From JAPUDS01 sp039812985 (GTDB lineage: Bacteria > Patescibacteriota > Saccharimonadia > Saccharimonadales > Saccharimonadaceae): a DNA stretch of 27,678 bases. The translations under genes and the position numbers were made by a program. Under the pieces are notes generated by a model. That model saw only the letters and a program-made list of their open reading frames with translations, was not told the DNA's origin and ran no database searches. Shown piece by piece: positions 1 through 6,745 of the stretch (position 1 is the first letter of the stretch; every line of letters begins with the position of its first letter). The DNA lies in contig JBDHUL010000006.1 in assembly GCA_039812985.1 (NCBI GenBank), positions 1 to 27,678 of the forward strand, given 5' to 3'.

Positions 1-1
1 G

Positions 2-295
2 TTTTAGGAGGCCAAAGACAATAACCTTGCGGCCAGCTCCGCGACCGCAGAACTTACTACTATGCAGGTCGCAGATATCGTATGCTTTGACAATGACACC
101 GCATCTCCCGAGCCGGCTGGGCAGATTGACCATGTTGGATACTTTCTCGGCGTGGATAGTGAGGGGTTGATGGGTATCATGTCGAGTCGCAAAGGTGCGA
201 ATGGCCCAACTTTTACGGACATCGGAGGTGCTTCTATAGTTGGTGGTGGCACAGGGACTTACGCGACTGGCCTGCGCGTCGTGAGGCGTTTTTAG
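2..295 (+). pseudogene. NlpC/P60-like peptidase, 3' remnant (possible pseudogene or fragment)
   Basis: The reading frame stays open from position 8 to the TAG at 293-295. It has the look of the C-terminal half of an NlpC/P60 cell-wall hydrolase: an ADIVCFDND strand, then QIDHVGYFLGVDS around the expected catalytic His, then a short Gly-rich end. The nucleophilic Cys, normally some 60-80 residues before this His, is not in the window. An in-frame TAG at 5-7 separates this stretch from anything upstream, yet codons 8-61 before the first ATG (62) still read like protein. TAGGAGG at 5-11 resembles a ribosome binding site but no in-frame start follows at a usable distance. I infer either a gene broken by a stop or frameshift, or a short remnant started at ATG 62 that would be catalytically dead. 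Family assignment is moderate; the broken state cannot be proved without upstream sequence. Confidence 0.45.
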
Positions 296-302
296 CAGCG
301 TC

Positions 303-311
303 TGGTATAAT
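303..311 (+). promoter_or_regulatory. Extended -10 promoter of efp
   Basis: TGG followed by a perfect TATAAT (306-311). The efp ATG begins 10 nt after the box, so transcription should start only about 3-4 nt before the start codon and the mRNA is essentially leaderless. No Shine-Dalgarno sequence is present. Confidence 0.75.
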
Positions 312-321
312 TGTATCTGTT

Positions 322-882
322 ATGTATCAACCAACTGACCTAAAAAAAGGCACCGTTTGCCAAATAGACGGACAGCCGTACCGCGTTATCGACTACAACC
401 AAAAAGTCATGGGGCGGGGCGGGAGCATCGTCAACGTCCGAGTGAAGAACCTTATCACCGGTGCGGTGATTCCTAAGACCTACAAAGGCGCCGAAAAGAT
501 TGAACGAGCCGAAGTACGCGGCAAAACAGCCCAGTACTTGTACGGTGATGGTTCGAGCTATCATTTCATGGATCCGGTAACGTTTGACCAGTTCCAACTG
601 CCTGGTGAAGATGTTGAAGATATCAAGGACTATCTGCGGGAAGGTGATGAAGTGACGTTGCAGTTTTTCGATGACCGGGTTATTAGTGTGGAGGTGCCGG
701 TGAGCCTAGCGTTTATGGTAACCTACACTGAAACGGCCGTAAAAGGTGACACGACCAGCTCCATCCAAAAAGATGCGACGCTTGAAACCGGTAAGGTTAT
801 CAAAGTACCAGCATTTATAAAAACCGGCGATGTCGTTAAAGTCGATACCCGTGACGGTAGTTATATAGAGCGGCAAAAATAG
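322..882 (+). CDS. efp: Translation elongation factor P
   Basis: Elongation factor P binds the ribosome between the P and E sites and relieves stalling at polyproline stretches. The 186 residues match the usual family length and its three beta-barrel domains: the KOW-like N domain (about 1-60), an OB domain with YLYGDGSSYHFMDPVTFDQ (about 63-125), and the C-terminal OB domain ending in KTGDVVKVDTRDGSYIER, the EF-P signature. The tip of the domain I loop reads M30-G31-R32-G33-G34, so the tip carries Arg32 where E. coli has a beta-lysylated Lys34; Arg32 is the residue rhamnosylated by EarP in some proteobacteria, but no modifying enzyme is seen in this window. ATG 322 is chosen because it sits just after a strong -10 box. 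The gene converges on ychF with abutting stop codons (882/883). Identification is secure. Confidence 0.96.
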   Translation: MYQPTDLKKGTVCQIDGQPYRVIDYNQKVMGRGGSIVNVRVKNLITGAVIPKTYKGAEKIERAEVRGKTAQYLYGDGSSYHFMDPVTFDQFQLPGEDVEDIKDYLREGDEVTLQFFDDRVISVEVPVSLAFMVTYTETAVKGDTTSSIQKDATLETGKVIKVPAFIKTGDVVKVDTRDGSYIERQK

Positions 883-1962
883 CTACTTTTTGACGTTAAA
901 CCGAAACTCAACGACATCGTTAGGCTGCATGACGTAGTCGCGTCCCACGGTATGAACTCTGCCGGCTTGTTTAGCTGCGAGTTCACTACCAAGCGATACA
1001 AGGTCGTTGTAGTCAACAATCTGGGCGGCGATGAACCCTTTTTCAAAGTCGGTATGGATAACGCCGGCCGCTTCTGGCGCGGTGGCACCTTTTTTGATAG
1101 TCCAAGCACGAACCTCCTTATCGCCAGCCGTGAGGTAACTTTGCAGTCCGAGTGTGTGGTAGGCGGCCGTGATGAGCTGTACCAGACCGGCCTCTTTAAC
1201 ACCGTAGCTCTCAAGCATTTCCTGTCGATCATCGGCATCGAGCCCACGCAGCTCTTCTTCGAGTTTTGCACAGATAAAAATACAGTCAGCAGGGGCAACC
1301 AGGGCGCTTAGTTCGCTTTGTCGTGCTACGTTTGACAAAGTTTCTTCGTCGACATTGAAGGCGTAAATGACGGGTTTTGCGGTGAGCAAAGTCAGATGGT
1401 GAGATGGTGCGGCGGTCAGATCGCGAGCGGGAAGCGCGCCAGCATCAAGCTGAGTTTGGATCTCCCGTAGTGCGTTAAGCTCCGGGAGTTTTTTCGAGTT
1501 AGCCTTCACTTCTTTCTCAAGTTTTGGGAGGTATTTTTCAAGGGTTTGGAGGTCGGCAAGGATGAGTTCGGTGTTAATGATGTCAATGTCCTCTCTAGGG
1601 TCAATGCACGAGTCGTCGTGACGAAGAATGTCGTCGTTTGCAAAAGCCCTAACGACATGGACAATAGCGCTGCATTCGCGTATGTTCGCCAGAAATTGGT
1701 TACCGAGCCCTTCACCCTTGCTCGCGCCGGCAACAAGTCCGGCTATGTCGACAAACTCAACAGTCGCTGGTTTTATGGGTGCATTCTGGTACAAGGCGCT
1801 TAATACTTTGAGTCGTTCGTCAGGCACTGGGACGATACCCGTGTTAGGTTCAATGGTGGCAAAAGGATAGTTTGCTGCCAATGCTTCCGCGTCAGCGAGG
1901 GCGTTAAACAGAGTTGACTTGCCAACGTTTGGCAGTCCGACGATTCCTATAGAGAGTGACAT
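883..1962 (-). CDS. ychF: Redox-responsive ATPase YchF (Obg-like)
   Basis: This is the Obg-family P-loop ATPase YchF, a ribosome-associated cytosolic protein linked to translation and stress responses. The 359 residues carry G1 GLPNVGKS (9-16), G3 DIAGLVAGASKGEGLGN (72-88) and NVDE (203-206) in the place of NKxD, the change that gives YchF its preference for ATP over GTP. A coiled segment lies around 135-175, and the C-terminal TGS domain (about 275-357) includes RAWTIKKGATAPEAAGVIH. The start at 1962 gives the canonical N-terminus MSLSIGIVGLPNVGKS. Its -10 box lies 8 nt upstream, again implying a leaderless mRNA. The stop abuts that of efp in convergent orientation with no space for a separate terminator. 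Confidence 0.97.
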   Translation of the reverse strand: MSLSIGIVGLPNVGKSTLFNALADAEALAANYPFATIEPNTGIVPVPDERLKVLSALYQNAPIKPATVEFVDIAGLVAGASKGEGLGNQFLANIRECSAIVHVVRAFANDDILRHDDSCIDPREDIDIINTELILADLQTLEKYLPKLEKEVKANSKKLPELNALREIQTQLDAGALPARDLTAAPSHHLTLLTAKPVIYAFNVDEETLSNVARQSELSALVAPADCIFICAKLEEELRGLDADDRQEMLESYGVKEAGLVQLITAAYHTLGLQSYLTAGDKEVRAWTIKKGATAPEAAGVIHTDFEKGFIAAQIVDYNDLVSLGSELAAKQAGRVHTVGRDYVMQPNDVVEFRFNVKK

Positions 1963-1970
1963 ACCCTCTT

Positions 1971-1979
1971 ATTGTAGCA
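1971..1979 (-). promoter_or_regulatory. Extended -10 promoter of ychF
   Basis: On the minus strand TGC precedes TACAAT (1976-1971); the ATG follows 8 nt later. Same leaderless arrangement as efp. Confidence 0.65.
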
Positions 1980-2116
1980 AGAATAGTAGTGTAAGTGGTT
2001 GGTTTTATGTAAATCAGCAAGAAGTAGTCGTGACATTCGATGATGCTTGTGGTTCAATGGAGAACTGTGATAGAGAAGGAAGACGCACGTGCTGGGTCAT
2101 AAAAGAGACGAGACGA

Positions 2117-2554
2117 GTGAGTAGAAAGAAACTTGTTGTCGGTTTGCTGATAGTTTTTACTGCTGCTGTGTTGTTGCTGTGGTATGGCAATGCAGTGCAA
2201 GTGGTTGCACCTGATAAAAATCTGCTTGAGCGTGCAAAAACGGCTATACTAACAAACGACACTAAGGCGCTTGCGGTGGTTTCTGGAGAGATACAAAAGG
2301 TTAGCGGATATGACAGATCGCCGGATTATTTAAGTGTTGTAACATACTCGCAGTTAACATCGGCCGATTCTGTCAACGCTGAAATATCACTTAAAAAGTT
2401 GAAAAAACTTTTGCCGTTTACCTACAGCAGCAACCTTCCCTGGAAAAATACCGATGAGGTGGTAGCGTCATTTGAACACGAGCTTCAGTTCCTCAAGCAG
2501 TATGATGAAAGTGTAAAGAATCACCATTTTTCAGAGTCAGGTGGAGAAAAGTGA
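2117..2554 (+). CDS. Small single-pass membrane protein of unknown function
   Basis: I do not recognise this family. Starting at GTG 2117 it is 145 residues: a short basic N-terminus (VSRKK), one transmembrane helix (about 6-23), then about 120 mostly polar, helix-prone residues predicted outside the membrane, including LLERAKTAILTNDTKALAVVS and a Lys-rich stretch near 95-103. An in-frame ATG at 2057 would add 20 residues, including two Cys, before the basic stretch; I prefer GTG because it puts the positive charges right before the helix, but neither start has a convincing ribosome site. The frame is open back to 1919 as an antisense shadow of ychF. Its stop TGA (2552-2554) overlaps the GTG of the next gene (GTGA), so the two are translationally coupled, and this protein may help export, anchor or fold the 806-residue neighbour. 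That role is inference from position only. Confidence 0.7.
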   Translation: MSRKKLVVGLLIVFTAAVLLLWYGNAVQVVAPDKNLLERAKTAILTNDTKALAVVSGEIQKVSGYDRSPDYLSVVTYSQLTSADSVNAEISLKKLKKLLPFTYSSNLPWKNTDEVVASFEHELQFLKQYDESVKNHHFSESGGEK

Positions 2555-4971
2555 GACTGTCGCGTAAATCTTTAAAGAATATATCGCTCGCAGCGCTGTG
2601 TGTGGGTGTGTGGTCGATGTCGAATGCTTCGGTAGCGGCAGCGGCATGTGGTGACGGGATCAGCACAGATTATCCAAAAAAAATAGCAGCGTTCAAAACC
2701 GATTGCACAAATTTAGCGCCTCGAGGGGTGATCAATGAAATACACGATGACATCGCGAATGCTGGCTACTCAGTTTCGTATAGCGCGTGGTTGAGTCCTG
2801 TTGGAAATCCAACAGGGAGTTCGGTGACGGTAGATGCTGGGACGAGTTCAGTTGCCCTCCAACTTAACGTACTAACGTATCGCCGCGCTTCGTCGACGAC
2901 TCAGTGGTTTCGTCGCCACATACTTACATCGAACAGTGATTTAGCAGGGAGAAGCCACGATGTAGTGTATCCTTCGTCTGTAGAAAGTTACCGTATTATG
3001 TCGCCGATTCGGTTTACTATAGCTTTGAATCCTGCAATAAAGAACGATACGCTTTACACAGTTACTACAACACAGAAGGCGATTAATTCGTTAAGCTCTC
3101 ACCCGCATTACAAATGCGTCTTTATGATGGCTGGCGATCCAAATGGCGGCAGAGCCGTGAGGAGTGTCGATGATTATGGGTCGTGCAGCCTTGGCAATTC
3201 GAGCCTTGCTATTACTATACGCATTCGCTCTGCGTGGAGGACTGGCGCAACGACTCGCCTGTACGCCAACACAGGCACTGGGTTTACATTACGTGCAAGG
3301 GATGGCAATACAACCCCACAGCTACCGGCGGGAACCACTGTCTACTGGGATCACGCACTTGACGTTCGCGGCACCGTGAAGAATGAAACGTACAATATAA
3401 CATACCACAAAGATAACCGAGTAGGCGTCAATACAGTCAGTTCAGCGAATAGTACGTGGCGTTTCGGACTGCCTGGCGTCACGTTAATCTCTCCGTCGCC
3501 AAGTTTGACAACTGCCATCGCTGGGACATACTCTGCATCCAGGCCGTTTACGGCATTATCCTCAGATGTAGGAAAAACAATCTGTGAACGTGTTGTATGG
3601 TCGCCGTCTGCCCGTTCAGGGGGAGTACTAAATAACAGCTGGAGCGGCAGCTCGCCTACGTGTTTTACGGTTACGCTCGATTACGAGTTAACACCTTTTG
3701 TTAGCGTTGATAGTACAATCGCAAACCCTTCCGGCTCTGTGAAATTCTCTTATAGTGTAAAAAACTCAGCAGGGAGCATGGGTACGCGTAATACAGTCTA
3801 TATGACTCGGCAGGTCACTATTGCGCCCGGTGCGACACTACCAGCCAGCTTCTTTGCACAGAAAGACGGCACAGCCGGCTGTTCGGCTTATACGATGTAC
3901 GCGGGCGTAACCTGTCGCGACGGCTTGCCCGGGTCGCAGTCTTTTGCGCAAGGACCTTCAACCACACCAGTTGGTTCGGAAGCAGTGTCTACAGCTTACG
4001 TTCCAGGTACGAGGGTTTGCCGTGCGCTATCGGTCGCGCCGCGCAATGCTTCTCAGGATCCAACACAAAACCGAGATTCCGCTTTGGTCTGTGTCCTTAT
4101 TGCCGCCTCTCCGTACCTTACGGCCGTGGGTGGGACGGTCTGGGCGGGAGGTTCGGTGACGTCTCCGTACAATACGGTTGCCGGTTTTCATGGAATGCCC
4201 ACGACGGCATATGGTTCATTTGGCGACTACGGGGTATTTGCAACCGGCTCTGTCGATTTCTTTGGGTCGGCAGGTACGCTAGGGCGGTCGGAGACAGCAA
4301 GCGGTATGGCGAACGGTCCTCTGACATTTGCAAACACAGCGCAGCTTGGCCGTTTCATGACGATGCATCAGATAACAGACCAGTCGTTGCAGTATAACCA
4401 AGCGCCCCACGTCCCGGGGGTTATCCGCGCGGCAGGCGTCGTCAGTGGATCTGGAGTGTTCAAGGCAAGCGGCAATATGACGCTCAACGCTTCGACTCTG
4501 ACGAACGGCATCCATGCGGTTGTATATGCTCCTCACTACACGGTCACGGTTCGCGGGGATATTACCTATAACAGCGCTGGAGCTGGATCATTTGCCAATG
4601 TGCCATCGCTCACTATCATTGCAAAAGACCTCGTTATCGATAAAGCGGTTCAGCGTATCGATGCCAATATATTTATTACAACGGGGACATTTGTTACGTG
4701 CTCGCAAGGGCCAGCGGCAGTGTTAGCTTCGGGCGCGTATACAGTTTCTGGAGAGTGCTCAAAGAAACTCACCATCAATGGTGCGGTTGCATCTGGAGGA
4801 GCGCTCACCAAATTGGTGTTCAATCGAAGTTATGGCGGCAATGCGGCCGGAGAACCGGCCGAAATGATTCGTATGCGGCCAGAGGTGTTTTTGACTCCAT
4901 ACGATTACGCGCAGCAGAACAGCACGATGCTTACGACGGTGAGTGAAACAGAGCTGCCGACTCGCTGGTAA
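2551..4971 (+). CDS. Large secreted surface protein with Saccharibacteria-type C-terminal domain
   Basis: This 806-residue protein starts with a Sec-type signal peptide (basic MRLSRKSLK, hydrophobic core to about 27, cleavage probably within ASVAAAAC near 28-32). The middle (about 35-480) is Ser/Thr/Gly-rich and beta-prone, with scattered Cys and at least two Ig-like segments, for example the SDVGKTICERVVWSPS region. The end (about 484-806) is shared with the 887-residue protein at 6746: PGTRVC, PYLTAVGGTVWAGG, TTAYGSFGDYGVFA, IDANIFITTG, LTINGAVASGG, RMRPEVFLTPY, and final ELPTRW. From memory, many Saccharibacteria secreted proteins carry this C-terminal domain and end ELPPRF/W; the function is not known to me. 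GTG 2551 overlaps the previous stop and follows a GGTGGAG ribosome-site-like sequence. The location beside the T4P cluster suggests an adhesin or pilus-associated factor. PilY1, the usual tip adhesin, is not recognisable in it. Confidence 0.85.
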   Translation: MRLSRKSLKNISLAALCVGVWSMSNASVAAAACGDGISTDYPKKIAAFKTDCTNLAPRGVINEIHDDIANAGYSVSYSAWLSPVGNPTGSSVTVDAGTSSVALQLNVLTYRRASSTTQWFRRHILTSNSDLAGRSHDVVYPSSVESYRIMSPIRFTIALNPAIKNDTLYTVTTTQKAINSLSSHPHYKCVFMMAGDPNGGRAVRSVDDYGSCSLGNSSLAITIRIRSAWRTGATTRLYANTGTGFTLRARDGNTTPQLPAGTTVYWDHALDVRGTVKNETYNITYHKDNRVGVNTVSSANSTWRFGLPGVTLISPSPSLTTAIAGTYSASRPFTALSSDVGKTICERVVWSPSARSGGVLNNSWSGSSPTCFTVTLDYELTPFVSVDSTIANPSGSVKFSYSVKNSAGSMGTRNTVYMTRQVTIAPGATLPASFFAQKDGTAGCSAYTMYAGVTCRDGLPGSQSFAQGPSTTPVGSEAVSTAYVPGTRVCRALSVAPRNASQDPTQNRDSALVCVLIAASPYLTAVGGTVWAGGSVTSPYNTVAGFHGMPTTAYGSFGDYGVFATGSVDFFGSAGTLGRSETASGMANGPLTFANTAQLGRFMTMHQITDQSLQYNQAPHVPGVIRAAGVVSGSGVFKASGNMTLNASTLTNGIHAVVYAPHYTVTVRGDITYNSAGAGSFANVPSLTIIAKDLVIDKAVQRIDANIFITTGTFVTCSQGPAAVLASGAYTVSGECSKKLTINGAVASGGALTKLVFNRSYGGNAAGEPAEMIRMRPEVFLTPYDYAQQNSTMLTTVSETELPTRW
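4003..4968 (+). repeat. C-terminal domain copy 1 (shared with copy at 8447-9406)
   Basis: About 320 codons that align without large gaps to the end of the 887-residue gene. Similarity is evident at the DNA level too: both copies contain GTCTGGGCRGG, GGCATATGGTTC and GAGATGATTCGTATGCG-type blocks. This points to gene duplication, or a shared modular C-terminus attached to unrelated N-terminal regions. Confidence 0.8.
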
Positions 4972-5072
4972 AGGGCTTTGACCACCAGGGCTATACAGTA
5001 AGGGTATTGATGGGATTGTCACTGTGGCCCGGTATTAACGGAGACAAGCAGTCCGATCGGGGAGCACGCTGT

Positions 5073-6620
5073 TTACGAGCGAATAAAGCTCAAGCCGTTC
5101 ACTGTTTTGTCGTACTGTTGATAGTTCGGGTCGGCAGCAGTCGAGCCAGGGGTTCGACTGGAGTGGCGTATTTGCGAGGCGACTGAACCGCCAGCGACGT
5201 TAAGCGTGATAAACCGAGTGGGGTTAAAGTCGTTTGAATGAAAGGCGGTGAGTATGGTGAGGACTTTATTGTCGCCAACACCGCTATCAACGCGCATGGT
5301 TGTGCCGTTTTTGTGGCCGCAAAGAGCAAGTTTGATGTTAGGGTAAGCGAGTATGAGCTGGTCGTAGATAGATTTTGAGGTTATGTTACCATATCCGCCG
5401 TTGGTCGTATCGATACTGCCATCACTAACGAGTAGCGAGTGAGTAACGACGATGACGTTGTAGGTCGGGTGACTAGCGACGACTTGTTTGGCCCAGTTCA
5501 TAACAGATTGGCGGGGCCAGAGCTCAAGGCTCAGCACCATCCATTTGGCGCCCTCGGCTTCGTAGAGTTTAAATGAGTTTTCCTTATGGCCAGCTGTATA
5601 CTGTCCGTCAGTGGTAATGCGGTTTGACATACGACTGTTGAACACGGAAGTATCTCGGAGCAGGGTGTTTACTGGTATGCGTGTTCCATTTGAGTAATAC
5701 TGCACACAAGCACCGCCACCTCCGCAAACGGCTGCCGTGTCATGGTTGCCGGTCGCGATTGTATACGGCATAGCGTTGTCGTTGAGTATCTGAAAGGCGG
5801 CGGTCATGCGATTATACTGACCGGGCTCAGTGGTCGTGTCGGCCGCGTTGCTTCCACCATTGACAACGTCGCCAGCGCTAATTGCAAATTTTATATCCAT
5901 AGCATTACGCCGACTTAGAATATCGTTCATCTGGTTATTGTAAAGGGGTCCCATAAATGACAAGGCTTCTTTTTGGGTATCAGGCAGGACGGCTATTGTA
6001 AATAGCCCATCATCAATAGGAACTGTAGGAGTAGGAGTAGGGGTAGGGGTAGGAGTAGGGGTAGGAGTACTTGTGCCGGTAAACTCCGCAGCATCAGCTA
6101 CCGTGGGGACAGCATAAAATGACACGCCGTCTTGCGTCCAGCCGTTTGAAGAAAGCGTTTTTTGGTCAGATATGCTTAGGGCGTAGCTATGCTTGGATCC
6201 CTTCACGTAACGGTAGACAGGCTGGTTCGTGCTGGTTTTCGAGGATGCAGCATAGAATGAGACTTTGACAAATGAGTAGCCCTTGGCGATGAGATCGTTC
6301 TGGCGAGCAGCAACGCTTTCGCTTGCAAAGTCACCGAGCTTTGCGTTGTAGTAACGATTGACAGCAGCAAACCCGCCGGTGCTCGTCGTTGAGGCGAGGA
6401 AGCGTTGGTCGTACTGCGTATAGCCATATTTGGTCGCGGCCGTGTCGACCTCGGTTTTTGATGACGTGAGCATATGGGTTGTGGACGTTGGGTTGATCGA
6501 AAGCCAGATTGTTTCATTGAGCAGGCCGTTTGACGCAGTCGCGCGCGGCGCTAGGGCGAGGAGCGAACCCGCGAGTAAGCCAAGACATGTAATAGTTGAT
6601 ACAAATCGTTTCATGAACAT
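5073..6620 (-). CDS. Secreted calcineurin-like metallophosphoesterase with DUF5648-like domain
   Basis: The 515-residue product has a signal peptide (hydrophobic 8-24, probable cleavage ATA/SNG near 29). Residues 33-172 carry the repeating pattern of DUF5648 proteins, an aromatic-rich domain found on exported lipoproteins and hydrolases: VNRYYNAKLGDFAS, LIAKGYSFVKVSFYA, VYRYVKGSKHSYALS, NGWTQDGVSFYAVP. Then comes a Thr-Pro linker (about 184-198) and a metallophosphoesterase domain (205-470) with PDTQ (D212), GDVVNGG (D249), GNHD (289-292), VTHS and GHKNG. The first motif is DxQ rather than DxH, and the last GHxN rather than GHxH, as in some family branches. The substrate (nucleotide, phosphodiester or cell-wall teichoic acid) cannot be told. 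The gene is inverted between the two large paralogues. MFMKRF could also start at the Met two codons later (6614). Confidence 0.9.
   Translation of the reverse strand: MFMKRFVSTITCLGLLAGSLLALAPRATASNGLLNETIWLSINPTSTTHMLTSSKTEVDTAATKYGYTQYDQRFLASTTSTGGFAAVNRYYNAKLGDFASESVAARQNDLIAKGYSFVKVSFYAASSKTSTNQPVYRYVKGSKHSYALSISDQKTLSSNGWTQDGVSFYAVPTVADAAEFTGTSTPTPTPTPTPTPTPTVPIDDGLFTIAVLPDTQKEALSFMGPLYNNQMNDILSRRNAMDIKFAISAGDVVNGGSNAADTTTEPGQYNRMTAAFQILNDNAMPYTIATGNHDTAAVCGGGGACVQYYSNGTRIPVNTLLRDTSVFNSRMSNRITTDGQYTAGHKENSFKLYEAEGAKWMVLSLELWPRQSVMNWAKQVVASHPTYNVIVVTHSLLVSDGSIDTTNGGYGNITSKSIYDQLILAYPNIKLALCGHKNGTTMRVDSGVGDNKVLTILTAFHSNDFNPTRFITLNVAGGSVASQIRHSSRTPGSTAADPNYQQYDKTVNGLSFIRS
6025..6066 (+). 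repeat. Hexanucleotide microsatellite (7 units)
   Basis: Seven tandem units of GTAGGA or GTAGGG. On the coding minus strand each unit encodes Thr-Pro, forming the linker of the phosphoesterase. Changes in unit number keep the frame and alter linker length by two residues each. Confidence 0.9.
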
Positions 6621-6653
6621 CGTTTCCGCCTTTCACTTGTATAGATTATTCCT

Positions 6654-6662
6654 ATTATAACA
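6654..6662 (-). promoter_or_regulatory. Extended -10 promoter of the metallophosphoesterase gene
   Basis: On the minus strand TGT precedes a perfect TATAAT (6659-6654). Transcription should start near 6647, leaving a leader of about 27 nt with a purine-rich AAAGGCGG ribosome site before ATG 6620. Unlike most promoters here it gives a leadered mRNA. Confidence 0.65.
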
Positions 6663-6675
6663 GAAATCAAAATAA

Positions 6676-6687
6676 AATACTAGTATT
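6676..6687. promoter_or_regulatory. 12-bp perfect palindrome in divergent promoter region
   Basis: AATACTAGTATT lies in the 125-bp AT-rich gap between the phosphoesterase and the 887-residue gene, upstream of both -10 boxes. It could be an operator for a dimeric regulator, but chance occurrence in AT-rich DNA is possible. Confidence 0.25.
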
Positions 6688-6727
6688 CGTATCGCAAAAA
6701 ACAATAGTTTTTTCTCTGTAGTTCTTA

Positions 6728-6736
6728 TGGTAAACT
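6728..6736 (+). promoter_or_regulatory. Extended -10 promoter of the 887-aa surface protein
   Basis: TGG followed by TAAACT (6731-6736), 9 nt before ATG 6746; leaderless. The flanking TTATGGTA is identical to the pilM promoter. Confidence 0.6.
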
Positions 6737-6745
6737 TGCTAGTAT

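Noticed and set aside
1919..2116. N-terminal extension of the small membrane protein gene back to 1919
   Set aside because: It would overlap the start and promoter of ychF on the other strand and adds a non-membrane, Cys-rich stretch that fits no signal sequence.
4017..4397. 126-aa alternative-frame ORF inside the 806-aa gene
   Set aside because: Its composition (Trp/Arg/Cys-rich) is that of an out-of-frame shadow; the main frame aligns with the paralogue through this stretch.
4972..5072. Terminator between the converging 806-aa and phosphoesterase genes
   Set aside because: Only weak, mismatched stems and no T-run are present, so I do not call one.
6025..6066. CRISPR-like repeat
   Set aside because: Units are 6 bp with no spacers and encode a Thr-Pro linker.
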